In this document: in pieces, positions 17,210-27,331 of the stretch
How the letters are laid out: each line of letters begins with the position of its first letter
How positions within the stretch are numbered: the stretch's first letter is position 1
DNA from: Methylobacterium sp.
Lineage (GTDB): Bacteria > Pseudomonadota > Alphaproteobacteria > Rhizobiales > Beijerinckiaceae
Direction: 5' to 3'
NCBI GenBank assembly: GCA_013823325.1
Contig: PNLY01000018.1
Coordinates: 1-64,000 of the forward strand
Length of the DNA stretch: 64,000 nucleotides
The notes under the pieces: generated by a model
What the model was told of the DNA's origin: nothing
The model's input: only the letters and a program-made list of their open reading frames with translations
Database searches by the model: none
Position numbers and translations under genes: made by a program

Positions 17210-18031
17210 TCAGGCGGCGCGCGGCGGATAGACCTCGTGGATCACGTCGTCGATCCAGAGCGTCTGGAGCGTGCTGATCTCGTGGATCGCGGCTTTGTAG
17301 TCCCGGCCGTCGAAGTCGTAGGTCACGGCACCGAGCGTCGTCGTGCCGGCCATGCTGGGCTGCAACTCTGGACCGACCACGAAGCCGGAAGAGGGGCCCC
17401 AGATATAGCGGGTGCCGTCGACCTCGAAGTCATGGGCGCGGTGGAGATGGCCGCTGGCGACGAAGGCGACCTCATGCTTGCGGACGAGGTCGAGCAACTG
17501 CGCCCGCGGCTTCGGCGGCACGCTCCAATAGCCCTTGTCGCCCTCGCCGGGCGCTTCGATGAAGAGCGGTCGGTGCAGGAACCAGCCGAGGCGGCGGCCA
17601 TCGGCTTCGGCGATCTGCTGTTCGAGCCAGCTGAGCTGGTCGGCCTCGTCGGCCTCGTCGCTGCCGAACAGCATCGAGTTGAGGCCGATCAGGCGCCAGC
17701 CCTCGACGTCATGGCTCCAGAAATCCGCCCCGAGATGCTCGCGCCAGCGCGCCAGGCGCGGCGCGTCGACCGGCTGATGCGGATGGTGGGCCTCGCCGAC
17801 ATCGTGATTGCCGGGGACGCTCAGCACCGATACGCCGAGCGCCGCCATCAGGCCGCTGCAATAGCCGAAATCCTCGTCGACATCGGCGCCATCGACCGTG
17901 ACGTCGCCGGTATGGATGACGAGGTCGGGCTTCTGCGCCGCCAGCCAGGCCGTCAGCGGCTGCCAATTGCCGGCAAAATGCTGCTTGGCCGGACTGAGAT
18001 GAGTGTCCGAGATTTGCACGATCCGACGCAT
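17210..18031 (-). CDS. Calcineurin-like phosphodiesterase (CpdA/class III type)
   Basis: A 273-residue metallophosphoesterase: Asp9-x-His11 in QISDTHLSP, HTGDVTVDG, VPGNHDVG, LHRPLF and SGHLHRA supply the binuclear metal site. The family includes 3',5'-cAMP phosphodiesterases and glycerophosphodiesterases. ATG 18031 is chosen because GGAGGG lies 5 bases before it; a longer frame adds only 35 residues of low-complexity basic sequence. It heads the operon that continues into the ABC importer and ends with the GpdQ-like and IMPase-like genes, so a catabolic phosphodiesterase is more likely than a signalling role. Confidence 0.87.
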   Translation of the reverse strand: MRRIVQISDTHLSPAKQHFAGNWQPLTAWLAAQKPDLVIHTGDVTVDGADVDEDFGYCSGLMAALGVSVLSVPGNHDVGEAHHPHQPVDAPRLARWREHLGADFWSHDVEGWRLIGLNSMLFGSDEADEADQLSWLEQQIAEADGRRLGWFLHRPLFIEAPGEGDKGYWSVPPKPRAQLLDLVRKHEVAFVASGHLHRAHDFEVDGTRYIWGPSSGFVVGPELQPSMAGTTTLGAVTYDFDGRDYKAAIHEISTLQTLWIDDVIHEVYPPRAA

Positions 18032-18114
18032 GACCACCCTCCGAACACGCCCCCGATGCCGGGATGCGGGCTGCCTTTCCGTCCATGCGGGGCAGCGGTT
18101 TTGCCATGGAACAT

Positions 18115-18147
18115 ACAAATGAATGTTTTGTGACACAAATGTATTTT
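18115..18147 (-). promoter_or_regulatory. AT-rich promoter/operator region of the phosphoesterase-ABC operon
   Basis: An AT-rich island in GC-rich surroundings, 84 bases before the phosphoesterase ATG. It contains two direct repeats ACAAATG at 18115 and 18135, 20 bases apart, and a 13-base palindrome TTTGTG-A-CACAAA at 18127-18139. ACAAATG resembles the half-site CAAATGTAA at 10041-10049, so the second SorC protein may bind both. The repeat layouts differ, so the link is tentative. Confidence 0.4.
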
Positions 18148-18186
18148 AAGGCGATTGCAAGCCTGAAATCACGCTGAGACCCGCAG

Positions 18187-18915
18187 CTAGAGATCCGTGC
18201 TCTGCGGCAGGATCACCAGATCGCGGATCGTGACATTGCGCGGGCGGGTCAGCATGAAGTGCACGGCTTCGGCTACTTCCTCCGGCTCGATCAAGCCGCC
18301 GCGGGCCCGTTCCGCCTCGAGCTTGTCCTGGGGCCAGTCGGCGATCAGGGCCGTCACCACCGGGCCGGGCAGGATCGCCCCGACGCGCAGGCCATGCGGG
18401 ATCACCTGGCGGCGGACCGTGTGGACGAAGGCCTGCACCGCGTGCTTCGAGGCGGTGTAGACCGGCTCCCACACCACTGGGACGACACCGGCGACCGAGC
18501 TGGTGACGAGGATGTCCCCGGTTTTGCGCGCGATCATATGCGGCAGCACGGCGTGGATGCTGCGGAAGACAGCGTTGATGTTGAGGTTCAGCATGCGGTC
18601 CCAGGCGTCGGGATCGCCTTCGCTGACCGGGCCGCCGACATAGGCGCCGGCATTGGCGTGGAAGATGTCGAGCGGGCCGGCCTTGTCGAGGATCTGCGGA
18701 AGCATTCCGGCGACTGAAGCCGGGTCGGTCAGGTCGATGACGAGCGGGATGGCATTGGGCCCGAGGGGCGCGCAGGCTTGATCGAGAGCCCGGCCATCGC
18801 GGTCGACTAGGACGACGCGCGCGCCGGCGGCGAGCAGCCGTTTCGCGCAGGCAAGGCCGATCCCAGAGGCTGCACCGCTGATCGCGGCGGTCTTTCCGCT
18901 GAGGTCCTGGGTCAT
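18187..18915 (-). CDS. Short-chain dehydrogenase/reductase
   Basis: A 242-residue classical SDR. Coenzyme motif SGAASGIG (13-20), acidic Asp38 after the second strand suggesting NAD preference, ANAG (87-90), and the catalytic tetrad Asn113, Ser140, Tyr153 and Lys157 (YTASK). It overlaps the FGGY kinase stop by 4 bases (ATGA) and is the last gene of the LacI operon. It probably interconverts a sugar, polyol or sugar acid alcohol and ketone in the pathway that also uses the kinase and the FAD oxidoreductase. The substrate is unknown. Confidence 0.9.
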   Translation of the reverse strand: MTQDLSGKTAAISGAASGIGLACAKRLLAAGARVVLVDRDGRALDQACAPLGPNAIPLVIDLTDPASVAGMLPQILDKAGPLDIFHANAGAYVGGPVSEGDPDAWDRMLNLNINAVFRSIHAVLPHMIARKTGDILVTSSVAGVVPVVWEPVYTASKHAVQAFVHTVRRQVIPHGLRVGAILPGPVVTALIADWPQDKLEAERARGGLIEPEEVAEAVHFMLTRPRNVTIRDLVILPQSTDL

Positions 18916-20567
18916 GTCGGGCTCTCCGATACGGCTTGCAACACGGTGGGCTGCATCAACTCGTGCGCCCTGCGTGCGGCCGCCTGCAGCGTGTCGAAGG
19001 CGGCGCGGCGCCTTGCGTGGAGGGTGGCGATCTCGCCTTCGGCCGGCATGAAGACGGTGGCGCCGGGCGCCATCCCAGTCATGGCGGCGGCGAGGCCTGG
19101 GAAGGCGTTCGCCGCGGTTGCTGCGAGCATGGCCGAGCCGAGCAGGACGGGGTCGACCTCGTCCGGCGCCAGTAGGGGCAGTCCGGCACAGTCCGCCAGC
19201 AATTGCCGGATCAGCGGCTGCCGTCCGGCGCCGCCGCTGAGCACGATCGCCTCCAGCTTTGCGCCCTTCGCCCGGCTGGCATCGATGATCTGGCGCAGGC
19301 CGTAGCCGATGCCGGTGAGCCCGGCGACATAGAGCGCGATGAGATTGTCGAGATCGCGTTCCATGCCGAGCCCGGCGATCACGGCCCGCGCATGCGGGTC
19401 GGCATGAGGCGAGCGATTGCCGAGGAAATCGGGCACGACGATCAGGCCGCCTGCGAGGCGCGCGGCGTCCGATGGCTTGGCCTCACGCCGTGCCGCCTGA
19501 GCGGCGAGCCAATCGGGGAATGAAAGCCCCTCGGCCTCGGCCTGCCGCTGCCCCTCGGCCGCTGCCGGATGAAAGCCGAGCAATTGCTCGATGGCGGCGC
19601 CGGCTCCGGATTGCCCGCCTTCATTGAGCCAGAGGCCGGGCACCATTGCGGCAAAGTAAGGTCCCCAGACGCCGGGGATGAAGATCGGCTCGTGGCTGCT
19701 CGCCATGGTGCAGGCCGAGGTGCCGAAGACATAGGCCAGGCGGGTGAGGGCGTTGCCATGCGGCGAGCGGACGCCAACGGAGCCGAGGCCCCCGGCATGG
19801 GCGTCGATCAATCCCGCGGCGACGGCGGTTCCGGGCTTCAGGCCCAGCTCGGCTGCGGCTTGTTCGGTCAATCCGTTGGCGAGCGCCGTGCCGCCCGGAA
19901 CGATCTTGGTGCCGATGCGGGCAAAGCCGTCCTCGGCCAGGTCGGCCAAGCCGATCTGCCGGAAGTAATCCGCGTCCCAGCGCCCCTCATGGGCGAGATA
20001 GGTCCATTTGCAGGTCACTGTGCAGGTCGAGCGCGCCAGCGAGCCGCTCGCGCGCCAGGTCAGAAAGTCCGGCAGGTCGAAGAACTGCCAGGCTGCATCA
20101 TAGGTGGCTGGCAGGTTCTCCTTGAGCCAGAGCAGCTTCGGCGTCTCCATCTCCGGCGAGATCGTGCGGCCGACATAGGCGAGCACAGGATGGCGCGTCG
20201 CGTTGATGCGCTCGGCCTGGCCGATCGCGCGGTGGTCCATCCAGACGATGATGTCGCGATCGGCATCGCCATGCGGACCGACGGGGAGGGGCGTTCCTTC
20301 CGGTCCGAGCACGACCAGCGAGCAGGTCGCATCGAAGCCGATGCCGGCGATGTCGTCCGGCGTCAGCTCGGCCTCGGCCATCGCTTTGCGCACGCTGGCG
20401 CAGACGGCCCGCCAGATATCCTCGCTCGATTGCTCGGCGATGTCGGGCCCGTCGCGATAGAGCGCGATGTCGCGCTTGGCCGTCGCCAGCATGCGCCCGT
20501 TGCGGTCGAAGATGCCGGCTCGGGCGCTGCCGGTGCCGACATCGATGCCGATGACATGCGTGGCCAT
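18912..20567 (-). CDS. FGGY carbohydrate kinase, ribulokinase-like
   Basis: A 551-residue kinase: N-terminal [30 protein letters not shown] near residue 100, [14 protein letters not shown] near 135, catalytic Asp in [13 protein letters not shown], and FGTSACTMA. The ATCSLVV and DHRA patterns are those of the ribulokinase-type FGGY_YpCarbK group, which phosphorylates ribulose and related ketopentoses, rather than xylulokinase. The start immediately follows the FAD oxidoreductase stop (1-base gap). An upstream frame extension is only antisense-like sequence. It would commit the operon's sugar to phosphorylated intermediates. Confidence 0.88.
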   Translation of the reverse strand: MATHVIGIDVGTGSARAGIFDRNGRMLATAKRDIALYRDGPDIAEQSSEDIWRAVCASVRKAMAEAELTPDDIAGIGFDATCSLVVLGPEGTPLPVGPHGDADRDIIVWMDHRAIGQAERINATRHPVLAYVGRTISPEMETPKLLWLKENLPATYDAAWQFFDLPDFLTWRASGSLARSTCTVTCKWTYLAHEGRWDADYFRQIGLADLAEDGFARIGTKIVPGGTALANGLTEQAAAELGLKPGTAVAAGLIDAHAGGLGSVGVRSPHGNALTRLAYVFGTSACTMASSHEPIFIPGVWGPYFAAMVPGLWLNEGGQSGAGAAIEQLLGFHPAAAEGQRQAEAEGLSFPDWLAAQAARREAKPSDAARLAGGLIVVPDFLGNRSPHADPHARAVIAGLGMERDLDNLIALYVAGLTGIGYGLRQIIDASRAKGAKLEAIVLSGGAGRQPLIRQLLADCAGLPLLAPDEVDPVLLGSAMLAATAANAFPGLAAAMTGMAPGATVFMPAEGEIATLHARRRAAFDTLQAAARRAHELMQPTVLQAVSESPT

Positions 20568-20568
20568 C

Positions 20569-22008
20569 TCAGGCCGCGGCGCGGTTGGACGGCCCGGCGC
20601 GGGTGCCGTCCGGGTTGCGTAGATAGACGCCGTGTTCGAGCTGCTGGCGGCGCAGTTCCTCGATGTCGATCTCGGCCGGCGCGCGGTTGCCGCGCACCGA
20701 GATCTTGGCGGCCCGGCCTGCCGCCTCGCCCATCGCCATGCAGGTCGCCATGACGCGGATCGCGCCCATCGCCTCATGCGTCGCCGAGATGCTGCGCCCG
20801 GCGACCAGCAGGTTGCCGATCTTCTGCGGCACCAGCGAGCGATAGGGGATGTCGTAGCAGTCGCCGCACCAGATCAGCGTGCAGCCGTCGTCGGCCGGGC
20901 GGTGGATGTCGATCGGGTAGCTCGCCACCGCGATCGCGTCGTCGAAATGCTTGCAGGCCAGCACGTCCTCCTGCGTCATCACATACTGGCCGATGATGCG
21001 GCGGGTCTCGCGGATGCCGAGAAAGGGCGCCGTCTTGGTGAAGTACGCCTTCTCGAAGCCCGGCACGTAGTTGACGAGATAGGTGACGATATCGTCGATC
21101 TGGGCGCGGCCTTCGATTTCGCCCTTGGTCAGGCTGCGCGCATCGGTGCCATCCGTGCCCTTGACGCGTGTCATGTTGATCCAGACCTCGCCCTTCTTCA
21201 GGCCGGTGATGATGATTGTCCGCTCGTTCGGGATCTGCAGGCCGCGCTCGGCCTTCGCCTTGGCCATCAATTCGCGCATGCCGACGACGATGAACTGATG
21301 GTTCTGGCCGAAATACTCGGCCGGGATGAAGTCGGTGAGATAGGTCCGCGCCGCCGGCGGGGCATTGGCGATCGAGAGCCGGAGCGCATCGGTATCGACG
21401 CCGGCGAGGCAGAACATCAGCGTCGGCGGCTGCATGCCGCCCTCGGCATTGCCCTTCTCGGTCGGCACGCCGGCGCTGTAGGCGACGTCGGCATCGCCGC
21501 TGCAGTCGATCACGACCTTGGCGAGGATGGCGGTACGGCCGCTCTTGCTCTCGGTGATGACGCCGCGGATCGTGTCGTTCTCGACCAGCGCGCCGGCAAA
21601 GAAGGTGTAGAACAGGACATCGACTCCGGCCTCGGTCAGCATCTCCAGCGCGACCGTCTTCACCGCTTCGGGCTCGACCAGTGTGATGCCCATATGCAGC
21701 GGGCAGGGCCTGTGCTCGCTCGCTCCCTGGCGTTCCCGACGCAGGCGCTCGATGAACTTCTGCGGCAGCCCGTCAATGATCTGGTTGCCCTTCTGGCCGA
21801 GGAAGCCGAGCACCGGCAGGCCGATCGTCATGTTGCCGCCGACGAAGCTGCGGCTCTCGATCAGCCCGACGCGCAGGCCGTCCTCTGCTGCGGCTAGTGC
21901 TGCCGTCAGGCCCGAAGGCCCGCCGCCGACGACGAGCACGTCGTATTCGGCCGAGACGGGGATGGAGCGCGCCGGCTCCTCGATGAAGCGGGGCGATGCG
22001 GTCGACAT
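20569..22008 (-). CDS. FAD-dependent oxidoreductase (FAD_oxidored family)
   Basis: A 479-residue flavoprotein. The N-terminal dinucleotide fold reads YDVLVVGGGPSGLTAALAAA (about 24-43), with an acidic residue in GLIESRSFVGGNM; VVIDCSGDADVAYSAG near residue 175 and NLLVAGRSISATHEAMGAIR near 425 complete the FAD-binding parts. This family acts on uncharacterised, often carbohydrate-related, substrates; many members are annotated only as FAD-dependent oxidoreductase. It is placed between the SBP and kinase genes, so probably oxidises the imported sugar or polyol before phosphorylation. No signal peptide. Confidence 0.87.
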   Translation of the reverse strand: MSTASPRFIEEPARSIPVSAEYDVLVVGGGPSGLTAALAAAEDGLRVGLIESRSFVGGNMTIGLPVLGFLGQKGNQIIDGLPQKFIERLRRERQGASEHRPCPLHMGITLVEPEAVKTVALEMLTEAGVDVLFYTFFAGALVENDTIRGVITESKSGRTAILAKVVIDCSGDADVAYSAGVPTEKGNAEGGMQPPTLMFCLAGVDTDALRLSIANAPPAARTYLTDFIPAEYFGQNHQFIVVGMRELMAKAKAERGLQIPNERTIIITGLKKGEVWINMTRVKGTDGTDARSLTKGEIEGRAQIDDIVTYLVNYVPGFEKAYFTKTAPFLGIRETRRIIGQYVMTQEDVLACKHFDDAIAVASYPIDIHRPADDGCTLIWCGDCYDIPYRSLVPQKIGNLLVAGRSISATHEAMGAIRVMATCMAMGEAAGRAAKISVRGNRAPAEIDIEELRRQQLEHGVYLRNPDGTRAGPSNRAAA

Positions 22009-22046
22009 GACGAAAATCCTCTTCGGTAAGGCGATGGTCTGAAACG

Positions 22047-22070
22047 GCCGTGGAGCCTCGGCTCCGCGGC
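22047..22070 (-). other. Imperfect hairpin after the binding-protein gene
   Basis: Plus-strand arms GCCGTGGAGC (22047-22056) and GCTCCGCGGC (22061-22070) flank a CTCG loop: nine pairs with one mismatch. It lies between the stop of the SBP gene (22083) and the FAD oxidoreductase ATG (22008). It resembles the hairpins found after other SBP genes here and may protect the SBP transcript end or attenuate read-through. Confidence 0.5.
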
Positions 22071-22082
22071 GCCATCTGATGA

Positions 22083-23378
22083 TCAGGCCGGCATCATCGG
22101 CTTGACGCGTTCGATGATGGCGGAGACGGCGCCCTTGACCGGCTTGCGGCCAAGCACGGCGAGCTGGACTTCCTCGAGGAAGGTCGCCTGGGCGCGCGCA
22201 GCCTCCGGGAAGGGCGGGAAGGCGCCGCGCGCCGTCGCCAGCACTTTGGCCTCGACGGCGGCGAGCGGGTTCTTCGCCTTCAGCCTGGCATCAGCATAGG
22301 AGGAGACGCGCACCGGTCCGTTGCCGTTGATCGCCATGCCCAGGGTGACGCGCTTGCTCGACACCTCCCTGATGAAGCTCCAGGCCAGCGCCTTGTCCTT
22401 GGCGTTCCTGGGGATCGACATCGCCCAGGCCTCGACGACGGAGGCCATCGGCACCTTGCCTTTGATCGCGGCCGAGCCTGGAAACTCGACCGCCTTGATC
22501 CTGCCGTGGAACTTGCTCTGCTCGGGATTGTTGAGCTGCGCACCGCGGGCGAAGGGCAGCACAGTGAAGGCGGCGCGGCCCTGCTGCAGCCAGGTGACCT
22601 GGTCGTCGTTCTTGGTGGTCGCATAGCTGCGCGGCAGGCTGCCGGCCTCGAACATGCCGCGCAGTGCCCCAAGACCCTGCTCCAGCGCTTCGCGGTTCGG
22701 CACCAGCTTGAGGTCGGGGCTGACGAAGTCGCCGCCATAGGCGCGAGCGAACATCACCGGGAAGACGGCGAGGTCGCTCGCCAGCACCATGCCGGTGACC
22801 GGCGTGCCGGCCTTCGAGGTGAAGCTCGTCTTCTTCGCCTGCTCGATCAGCTCTTCCAGCGTCGTCGGCGGCGCCGAGATGCCGGCCTCTTCCAGCAGCG
22901 CCTCGTTATAGAACAGGCCCTGCGTGGCATGGCGCACGGGAATGCCGATCAGCTTGCCGTCGACGGTCATGCCCTGGACGAGGCCCGGCGCGATGTCGGC
23001 GAAGTCCTCGATCGCATCCTGGCTCTGATAGGCATCGAGCGGCTCGAACAGGGCGGCGATCTGCGAAGTCGGCCGATTGTCGATCAGGTAGCCGACGCCG
23101 TATTCGGTCTCTTTCAGGCTGGCTTCGCGGAAGAGACGATCCTGCAGCGGATTGGAGTCGAAGGTGGTGAAGGCGATCTCGGCGTCGTTCGCCTTGCGCC
23201 AGCCCGCCATCAGGTCGCCATCGCCGCTGCCGAGCACGGTCTGGTGGACCTTGTGGCTGAGCACGTTCAGCGTCTTGCTCGCGGCGCGTGCTGGCCCGAT
23301 CGCAAGAGTGGCCGCTACGCCGGCGGAGCCGGCGACGAAGGCGCGGCGGGTCAGCTTGGCTTCAGGCTTGCTCGACAT
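22083..23378 (-). CDS. Family-1 solute-binding protein, probably Tat-exported
   Basis: A 431-residue binding protein with a twin-arginine leader (TRRAFVAGSAGVAATLAIG) ending near ARA-ASK. The mature part includes DSNPLQDRLFREASLKE, IGIPVRHATQGLFYNEALL and LGRKPVKGAVSAIIERV. It is clearly homologous to the two SBPs at 37590-40211, sharing the RLFREASL and PxRHA segments. GGGAGGAAG precedes the ATG. It serves the permease pair directly upstream. Ligand unknown; the kinase and oxidoreductase neighbours indicate a sugar or polyol. Confidence 0.87.
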   Translation of the reverse strand: MSSKPEAKLTRRAFVAGSAGVAATLAIGPARAASKTLNVLSHKVHQTVLGSGDGDLMAGWRKANDAEIAFTTFDSNPLQDRLFREASLKETEYGVGYLIDNRPTSQIAALFEPLDAYQSQDAIEDFADIAPGLVQGMTVDGKLIGIPVRHATQGLFYNEALLEEAGISAPPTTLEELIEQAKKTSFTSKAGTPVTGMVLASDLAVFPVMFARAYGGDFVSPDLKLVPNREALEQGLGALRGMFEAGSLPRSYATTKNDDQVTWLQQGRAAFTVLPFARGAQLNNPEQSKFHGRIKAVEFPGSAAIKGKVPMASVVEAWAMSIPRNAKDKALAWSFIREVSSKRVTLGMAINGNGPVRVSSYADARLKAKNPLAAVEAKVLATARGAFPPFPEAARAQATFLEEVQLAVLGRKPVKGAVSAIIERVKPMMPA

Positions 23379-23406
23379 GGCTTCCTCCCTCTTTCTTTGT
23401 GGTTGG

Positions 23407-24240
23407 CTACCCTTTCGTAGAGCCGGCGGTGAGGCCGGCCACGAGGTAGCGGTTCATGAAGACGACGAAGAGAAGGACGGGCACGAGTTGCACCGTTGCG
23501 GCCGCGAACAGGATCCCCCAGTCGACGCCGTCGATTGAGCCGATCATCTCGGAGATGACGAGCGGGGCGGTCTTGGCCCTGGTCGCGGTGAAGATGAAGG
23601 CGAAGAGGAACTCGTTCCAGGAGAAGACGATGACGAAGACGGCGACCGCGAGCACGCCCGGCATCGCCAGCGGTGCGATCACCTTGCGCAGGATGGTCAG
23701 GCGGCTGGCCCCGTCGATAGCGGCGGCTTCGTCGAGCTCGCGCGGGATCTGATCCATGAAGGTGCGCATCAGCACCGTGCCGAGCGAGACGAAGAAGCTG
23801 GCGTAGAGGAGGATCAGGACGAGATGCGTGTCGCTGAGGCCGAGCGCGTTGACGATCGGGAAGAGCGGCAGCGTCACCACGATCGGCGGGATCAGCCTGA
23901 CGATGATGAGGCCGAGCAGGCTGGCCCCGAGCCAGCGTCCGGAATTGCGCGAATAGACATAGCCGGCACAGGCGCTGGCGACGATGGCGAGCAGCGTTGC
24001 TCCGACGGTGATCAGCAGGCTGTTGAGCAGTCCCTCGAAGAACACGCCCCAGGAACGCCAGAGCTCGGCGTAATGCTTGAAGGTCGGCGTGAACAGCCAT
24101 TTCGGCGGCACTGCGAAGATGTCCTGCCCCGGCTTCAGCGACGACAGCGCGATGAACAGGATCGGGAAGAGCGACCAGAACAGGATCGCGATGACGGCGA
24201 GCGCCTTGCCCGCCCCGATGAGAAGCCGCTCAGTGCGCAT
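23407..24240 (-). CDS. Sugar ABC transporter permease (MalG family)
   Basis: A 277-residue inner-membrane protein with about six membrane segments and the EAA loop [20 protein letters not shown]. It overlaps the MalF partner's stop by 11 bases. The sequence is strikingly similar to the permease at 33915-34742 (shared IRLIPPIVxTLPLFP, [13 protein letters not shown] and [10 protein letters not shown]), which shows duplication of the whole transporter module. No ATPase gene is present in this operon. Confidence 0.9.
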   Translation of the reverse strand: MRTERLLIGAGKALAVIAILFWSLFPILFIALSSLKPGQDIFAVPPKWLFTPTFKHYAELWRSWGVFFEGLLNSLLITVGATLLAIVASACAGYVYSRNSGRWLGASLLGLIIVRLIPPIVVTLPLFPIVNALGLSDTHLVLILLYASFFVSLGTVLMRTFMDQIPRELDEAAAIDGASRLTILRKVIAPLAMPGVLAVAVFVIVFSWNEFLFAFIFTATRAKTAPLVISEMIGSIDGVDWGILFAAATVQLVPVLLFVVFMNRYLVAGLTAGSTKG

Positions 24241-25105
24241 GGGCTACCCCTCCGCGCCTGAGCAGGAGGACATAGGCGCCGGCGAGCAGCAGCGATGCCA
24301 GGACCATGATCCAGGCGGTCGCCGCAGCGGGCCCGAAGGCGTTGAAGCTGAAGGCTTCCTGATAGAGGTAGATCGCCACCACCTCGGTCGAGCGCGCCGG
24401 TCCGCCCTTCGTCAGCAGCCAGGCTTCCGAGAACAAGCGGAAGGCGAAGATGTAGCGGAACAGCAGCGCGATCAGCATCGCCGGGCCGAGCAGCGGCAGC
24501 GTCACGCGTCGGAAAGCCTGCCAGCGCGTCGCGCCGTCGATCCGCGCGGCTTCATAGAGCTCGCCGGGGATGGCGAGGCGCGCCGCATAGACGATGACGA
24601 AGGTGAAGGGCAGGTGCAGCCAGATCGTCAGCAGGCCGATCAGGATCATTGCGTGCGAGGGCTCGAACGCCCAGTCGAGCGTCGGCAGCCCCAGTGCGTG
24701 CAAGGCCAGGGTTATCGGTCCGGCATCGGGATCGAACAGGAAGCGCCACATCACAACGGCGGTGACTTCGCTGACGGCATAGGGCGCGAGCACGGCGACG
24801 AGCAGGAAGCGCCGGAACGGCAGACCGCTGGCGAAAAGCAGGGCCATGCCGAGGCCGACGGCCAGCTCCAGATGCACGGCGACGACGACGAGAACGACCG
24901 TGTTCCAGAGCGCGCCGTGGAAAGCCGGGTCGATGAGGACGCGCCAATAGTTCTGCAGGCCGACGAAGCTCGGCGCCTGGCCGAAGCTCGACATGTTCAG
25001 GCTCAGCCAGACGACATAGAGCGACGGCAGCACGATCACGCTCAGGATGAGCAGATGCACCGGCGCAAGCAGCGGCAGTATCCGTGCCGTTCGTTGAAGC
25101 TGCAC
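24230..25105 (-). CDS. Sugar ABC transporter permease (MalF family)
   Basis: A 291-residue permease starting with GTG, preceded by GGAGG at 5 bases. It has six predicted membrane segments and the EAA loop [20 protein letters not shown]. Segments such as [19 protein letters not shown] and [16 protein letters not shown] are nearly identical to those of the permease at 34735-35607. It is the first structural gene after lacI, 78 bases downstream of it. Confidence 0.9.
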   Translation of the reverse strand: MQLQRTARILPLLAPVHLLILSVIVLPSLYVVWLSLNMSSFGQAPSFVGLQNYWRVLIDPAFHGALWNTVVLVVVAVHLELAVGLGMALLFASGLPFRRFLLVAVLAPYAVSEVTAVVMWRFLFDPDAGPITLALHALGLPTLDWAFEPSHAMILIGLLTIWLHLPFTFVIVYAARLAIPGELYEAARIDGATRWQAFRRVTLPLLGPAMLIALLFRYIFAFRLFSEAWLLTKGGPARSTEVVAIYLYQEAFSFNAFGPAAATAWIMVLASLLLAGAYVLLLRRGGVAHAH

Positions 25106-25183
25106 GCTTTCCTCCAGAACTCTTTTGCTCCGGGCTCTGTCGGCCCGGTGGCTCGGACGTGAGGCGTCCGCAGTCGGTATTCG

Positions 25184-26278
25184 TCAGTGCACCGCCTTGG
25201 GCGATGCGGCCGGTCTCTCCGGGTTCGGCAGCAGATCGGGATCGCGGACGGTGCCACGATCCGTCGCGGCGGCGAGATCACGCACGGAGTCGCGCACTTG
25301 CAGGCTGGTCTGCAGCACGATGTTCTGGGCCGGCGCGCTGTCGCCCGCCATGCGCGCACGCAGGCGCAGCCAGGTCGCCGCGGCAAGCTCGGCGATCGGC
25401 TGCCGGATCGCGGTCAGCCCGGTCTTGCGGGCGCTCATCCACGGGTAATCGTCGAAGCCGACCACTGAGACGGGCTCGGGAATATCGATCTTCAGGCGGG
25501 CCAGCGCAGACAGCGCGCTCAGCGTCGTGACGTTGGTCAGCGCGATCACCGCGCTCGGCTGCGGATGCCGCTCGAGCCAGTTCCGAAAGAGCTCGGCACC
25601 GTGCTCGGCGACGGAGCCGAGTTCGATCACCGTCACCTCGCAACCGGCCGTCTGCCGGATCAGTTCACTAGCCCCGCGGACACGCTCGCGGATCGGCGAG
25701 ATGGCGAGGCTGGAGGCCGCGATGACGACGTCGCAATGCCCCAGCGCCAGGAGGTGGCGCGCAGCGATCTCTCCGGCTTCGCGGTTGTCGATCGCGACGG
25801 TGTCGACGACCGAGCCCCCCGGATGGACACGGTCGGCGAAGACAATCGGCAGCCGCCCGATTTCGGCGGCGAGGGCTTGCGGCACCTCGTCGGAGCAGGG
25901 CACCACGATGAGGCCGGAGGGGCGCCAGGCGAGCAGGGTGTTCAGGCGCGACTGTTCGAGACGAATATCGTCGCGGGAGCTCGCTACGACGATGTCGTAG
26001 CCGTCGGCCTGCGCCAGGACCTCGAGCCGCGAGACCAGCGAGGTGAAAAACACGTCGTCGAGATCAGGAACCAGGACGCCGACGACGCGGGCCTGACCTG
26101 AGCGCAGCTGCGACGCCGCGCGATCCACCTGATACGCCAGCTCCTTGGCAGCCAGCAGCACGCGTTCGCGCAAATCCTCGTTCACCGGCTTGTTGCCGCT
26201 GAAGACATTCGAGACCGTCGCGATGGATACCCCCGCGCGGCCTGCGACATCCCGGATCGTTACGCGGCGGCTGTTCAT
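25184..26278 (-). CDS. LacI-family transcriptional regulator
   Basis: A 364-residue regulator. The N-terminal LacI helix-turn-helix is [20 protein letters not shown], followed by the hinge helix [11 protein letters not shown] and a periplasmic-binding-protein-like effector domain from about residue 62. It is the first gene of a long minus-strand operon (two permeases, SBP, FAD oxidoreductase, kinase, SDR). Tandem operators lie 8 bases before its start codon, so it almost certainly represses itself and the operon until a sugar ligand binds. Confidence 0.92.
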   Translation of the reverse strand: MNSRRVTIRDVAGRAGVSIATVSNVFSGNKPVNEDLRERVLLAAKELAYQVDRAASQLRSGQARVVGVLVPDLDDVFFTSLVSRLEVLAQADGYDIVVASSRDDIRLEQSRLNTLLAWRPSGLIVVPCSDEVPQALAAEIGRLPIVFADRVHPGGSVVDTVAIDNREAGEIAARHLLALGHCDVVIAASSLAISPIRERVRGASELIRQTAGCEVTVIELGSVAEHGAELFRNWLERHPQPSAVIALTNVTTLSALSALARLKIDIPEPVSVVGFDDYPWMSARKTGLTAIRQPIAELAAATWLRLRARMAGDSAPAQNIVLQTSLQVRDSVRDLAAATDRGTVRDPDLLPNPERPAASPKAVH

Positions 26279-26285
26279 CGTACGC

Positions 26286-26319
26286 CTGTTAAACGTTTAA
26301 CAGTAAAACGTTTAACAGG
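26286..26319 (-). promoter_or_regulatory. Tandem LacI-family operators
   Basis: The first site is a perfect 18-base palindrome, CTGTTAAACGTTTAACAG (26286-26303). The second, TAAAACGTTTAACAGG (26304-26319), keeps the AAACGTTT core and one complete arm. The centres (26294/26295 and 26309/26310) are 15 bases apart. The central CG step flanked by A/T-rich arms is typical of LacI-family sites. They sit directly before the lacI start codon. Confidence 0.88.
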
Positions 26320-26443
26320 CCTCAAGCGACCTGGCAAGCGGCGTTCTGAGGGTCTGCTCGCGGCAGATTCTCCGATGTGCATAATTAGTGCGGCGGAGCT
26401 CCTGTAGAGCTCGATGCGGCGACTTAGGTAACGAACCAGCCGG
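26320..26443. other. Intergenic region between the LacI operators and the LysR gene
   Basis: These 124 bases lie between the LacI operators and the stop of the downstream LysR gene on the same strand. AT-rich words around 26375-26390 (TGCATAATTAG) could be part of the lacI-operon promoter. I see no gene, RNA or clear terminator here. Confidence 0.3.
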
Positions 26444-27331
26444 CTAGCCGGGCTGCCGATCTCTTACGAGGATTTCGACGAAGCGCGCCGCCAGCCGGGT
26501 CAAAGGCCGGCTCCGAACCGTCATCAGGCAGATGGTGATCGGCAGTTCCGGCGTCACATCCAGCCTGACCAGCCCCTCGAAGCGCTGGGCCTGGGTCAGC
26601 AGGCTGTCGATCAGGATGACATCGCCCTGGCGCGCCAGCAGATGGGCGGCGGAAATGCTGTAGGGCACGGTCATGAAGGGCGCATAGTCGATACCGGCCT
26701 GCTCATGGGCGCGCGCGATCAGCCAGCCCAGCGGCGATTTCTCGCGATCGAAGCAGATCAGCCGATGATTACGGAGCTCGGGCAAGCTGACCTGGCGGCA
26801 ACGCGCGAGCGGATCGTCCTCACGAACCAGGGCAATGATCGAGGCGTGCGCGAAGGGCGTCAGGGCTATGTCGTCGGTGACACGGGGCGAGAACATCACG
26901 CCGAGATCGGCGGCGCCCTTCGAGAGTTCCGTCGGCGCGTCACCCATGATCAGTTCGATGCGGGCCTGCGGATAGTCCGTCACGAGCCGCCGGATCGCCT
27001 GCGCGATGAGCCCCTGGCCGATACTGGGCGTCGATGCGATCCGCAGCGGCAGGGCGCGGCCGGAGCGCACGTCGCCGACGGCTCCGCGCAACGCGCGCCA
27101 TTCGTCCTCGACATGGCCCAGCGCCGACATCAGGCCGCGCGCTTCGGAGCGCAGGATCAGGCGGCCGTCGCGGCGATCGAATACTGGGACGCCGAGGGCC
27201 GATTCGCTGCGGGCGATGATCTTGCTCACGGCCGACTGCGTCAGATGAAGCTGCCGTGCGGCCTCGACGGTGGTGCCGCAACGGCCGACGGCGCGCAGGA
27301 CCGTCGCGTGGGTTGGCGTCAATGCCTTCAT
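26444..27331 (-). CDS. LysR-family transcriptional regulator
   Basis: A 295-residue LysR protein. The helix-turn-helix is TTVEAARQLHLTQSAVSKII (about 20-39), followed by the linker helix and an effector domain with PLRIASTPSIGQG. Its ATG overlaps the stop of the other LysR gene by 4 bases, so the two are cotranscribed. They are divergent from a peptide-type importer, a common arrangement for LysR control. The ligand is unknown. Confidence 0.9.
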   Translation of the reverse strand: MKALTPTHATVLRAVGRCGTTVEAARQLHLTQSAVSKIIARSESALGVPVFDRRDGRLILRSEARGLMSALGHVEDEWRALRGAVGDVRSGRALPLRIASTPSIGQGLIAQAIRRLVTDYPQARIELIMGDAPTELSKGAADLGVMFSPRVTDDIALTPFAHASIIALVREDDPLARCRQVSLPELRNHRLICFDREKSPLGWLIARAHEQAGIDYAPFMTVPYSISAAHLLARQGDVILIDSLLTQAQRFEGLVRLDVTPELPITICLMTVRSRPLTRLAARFVEILVRDRQPG

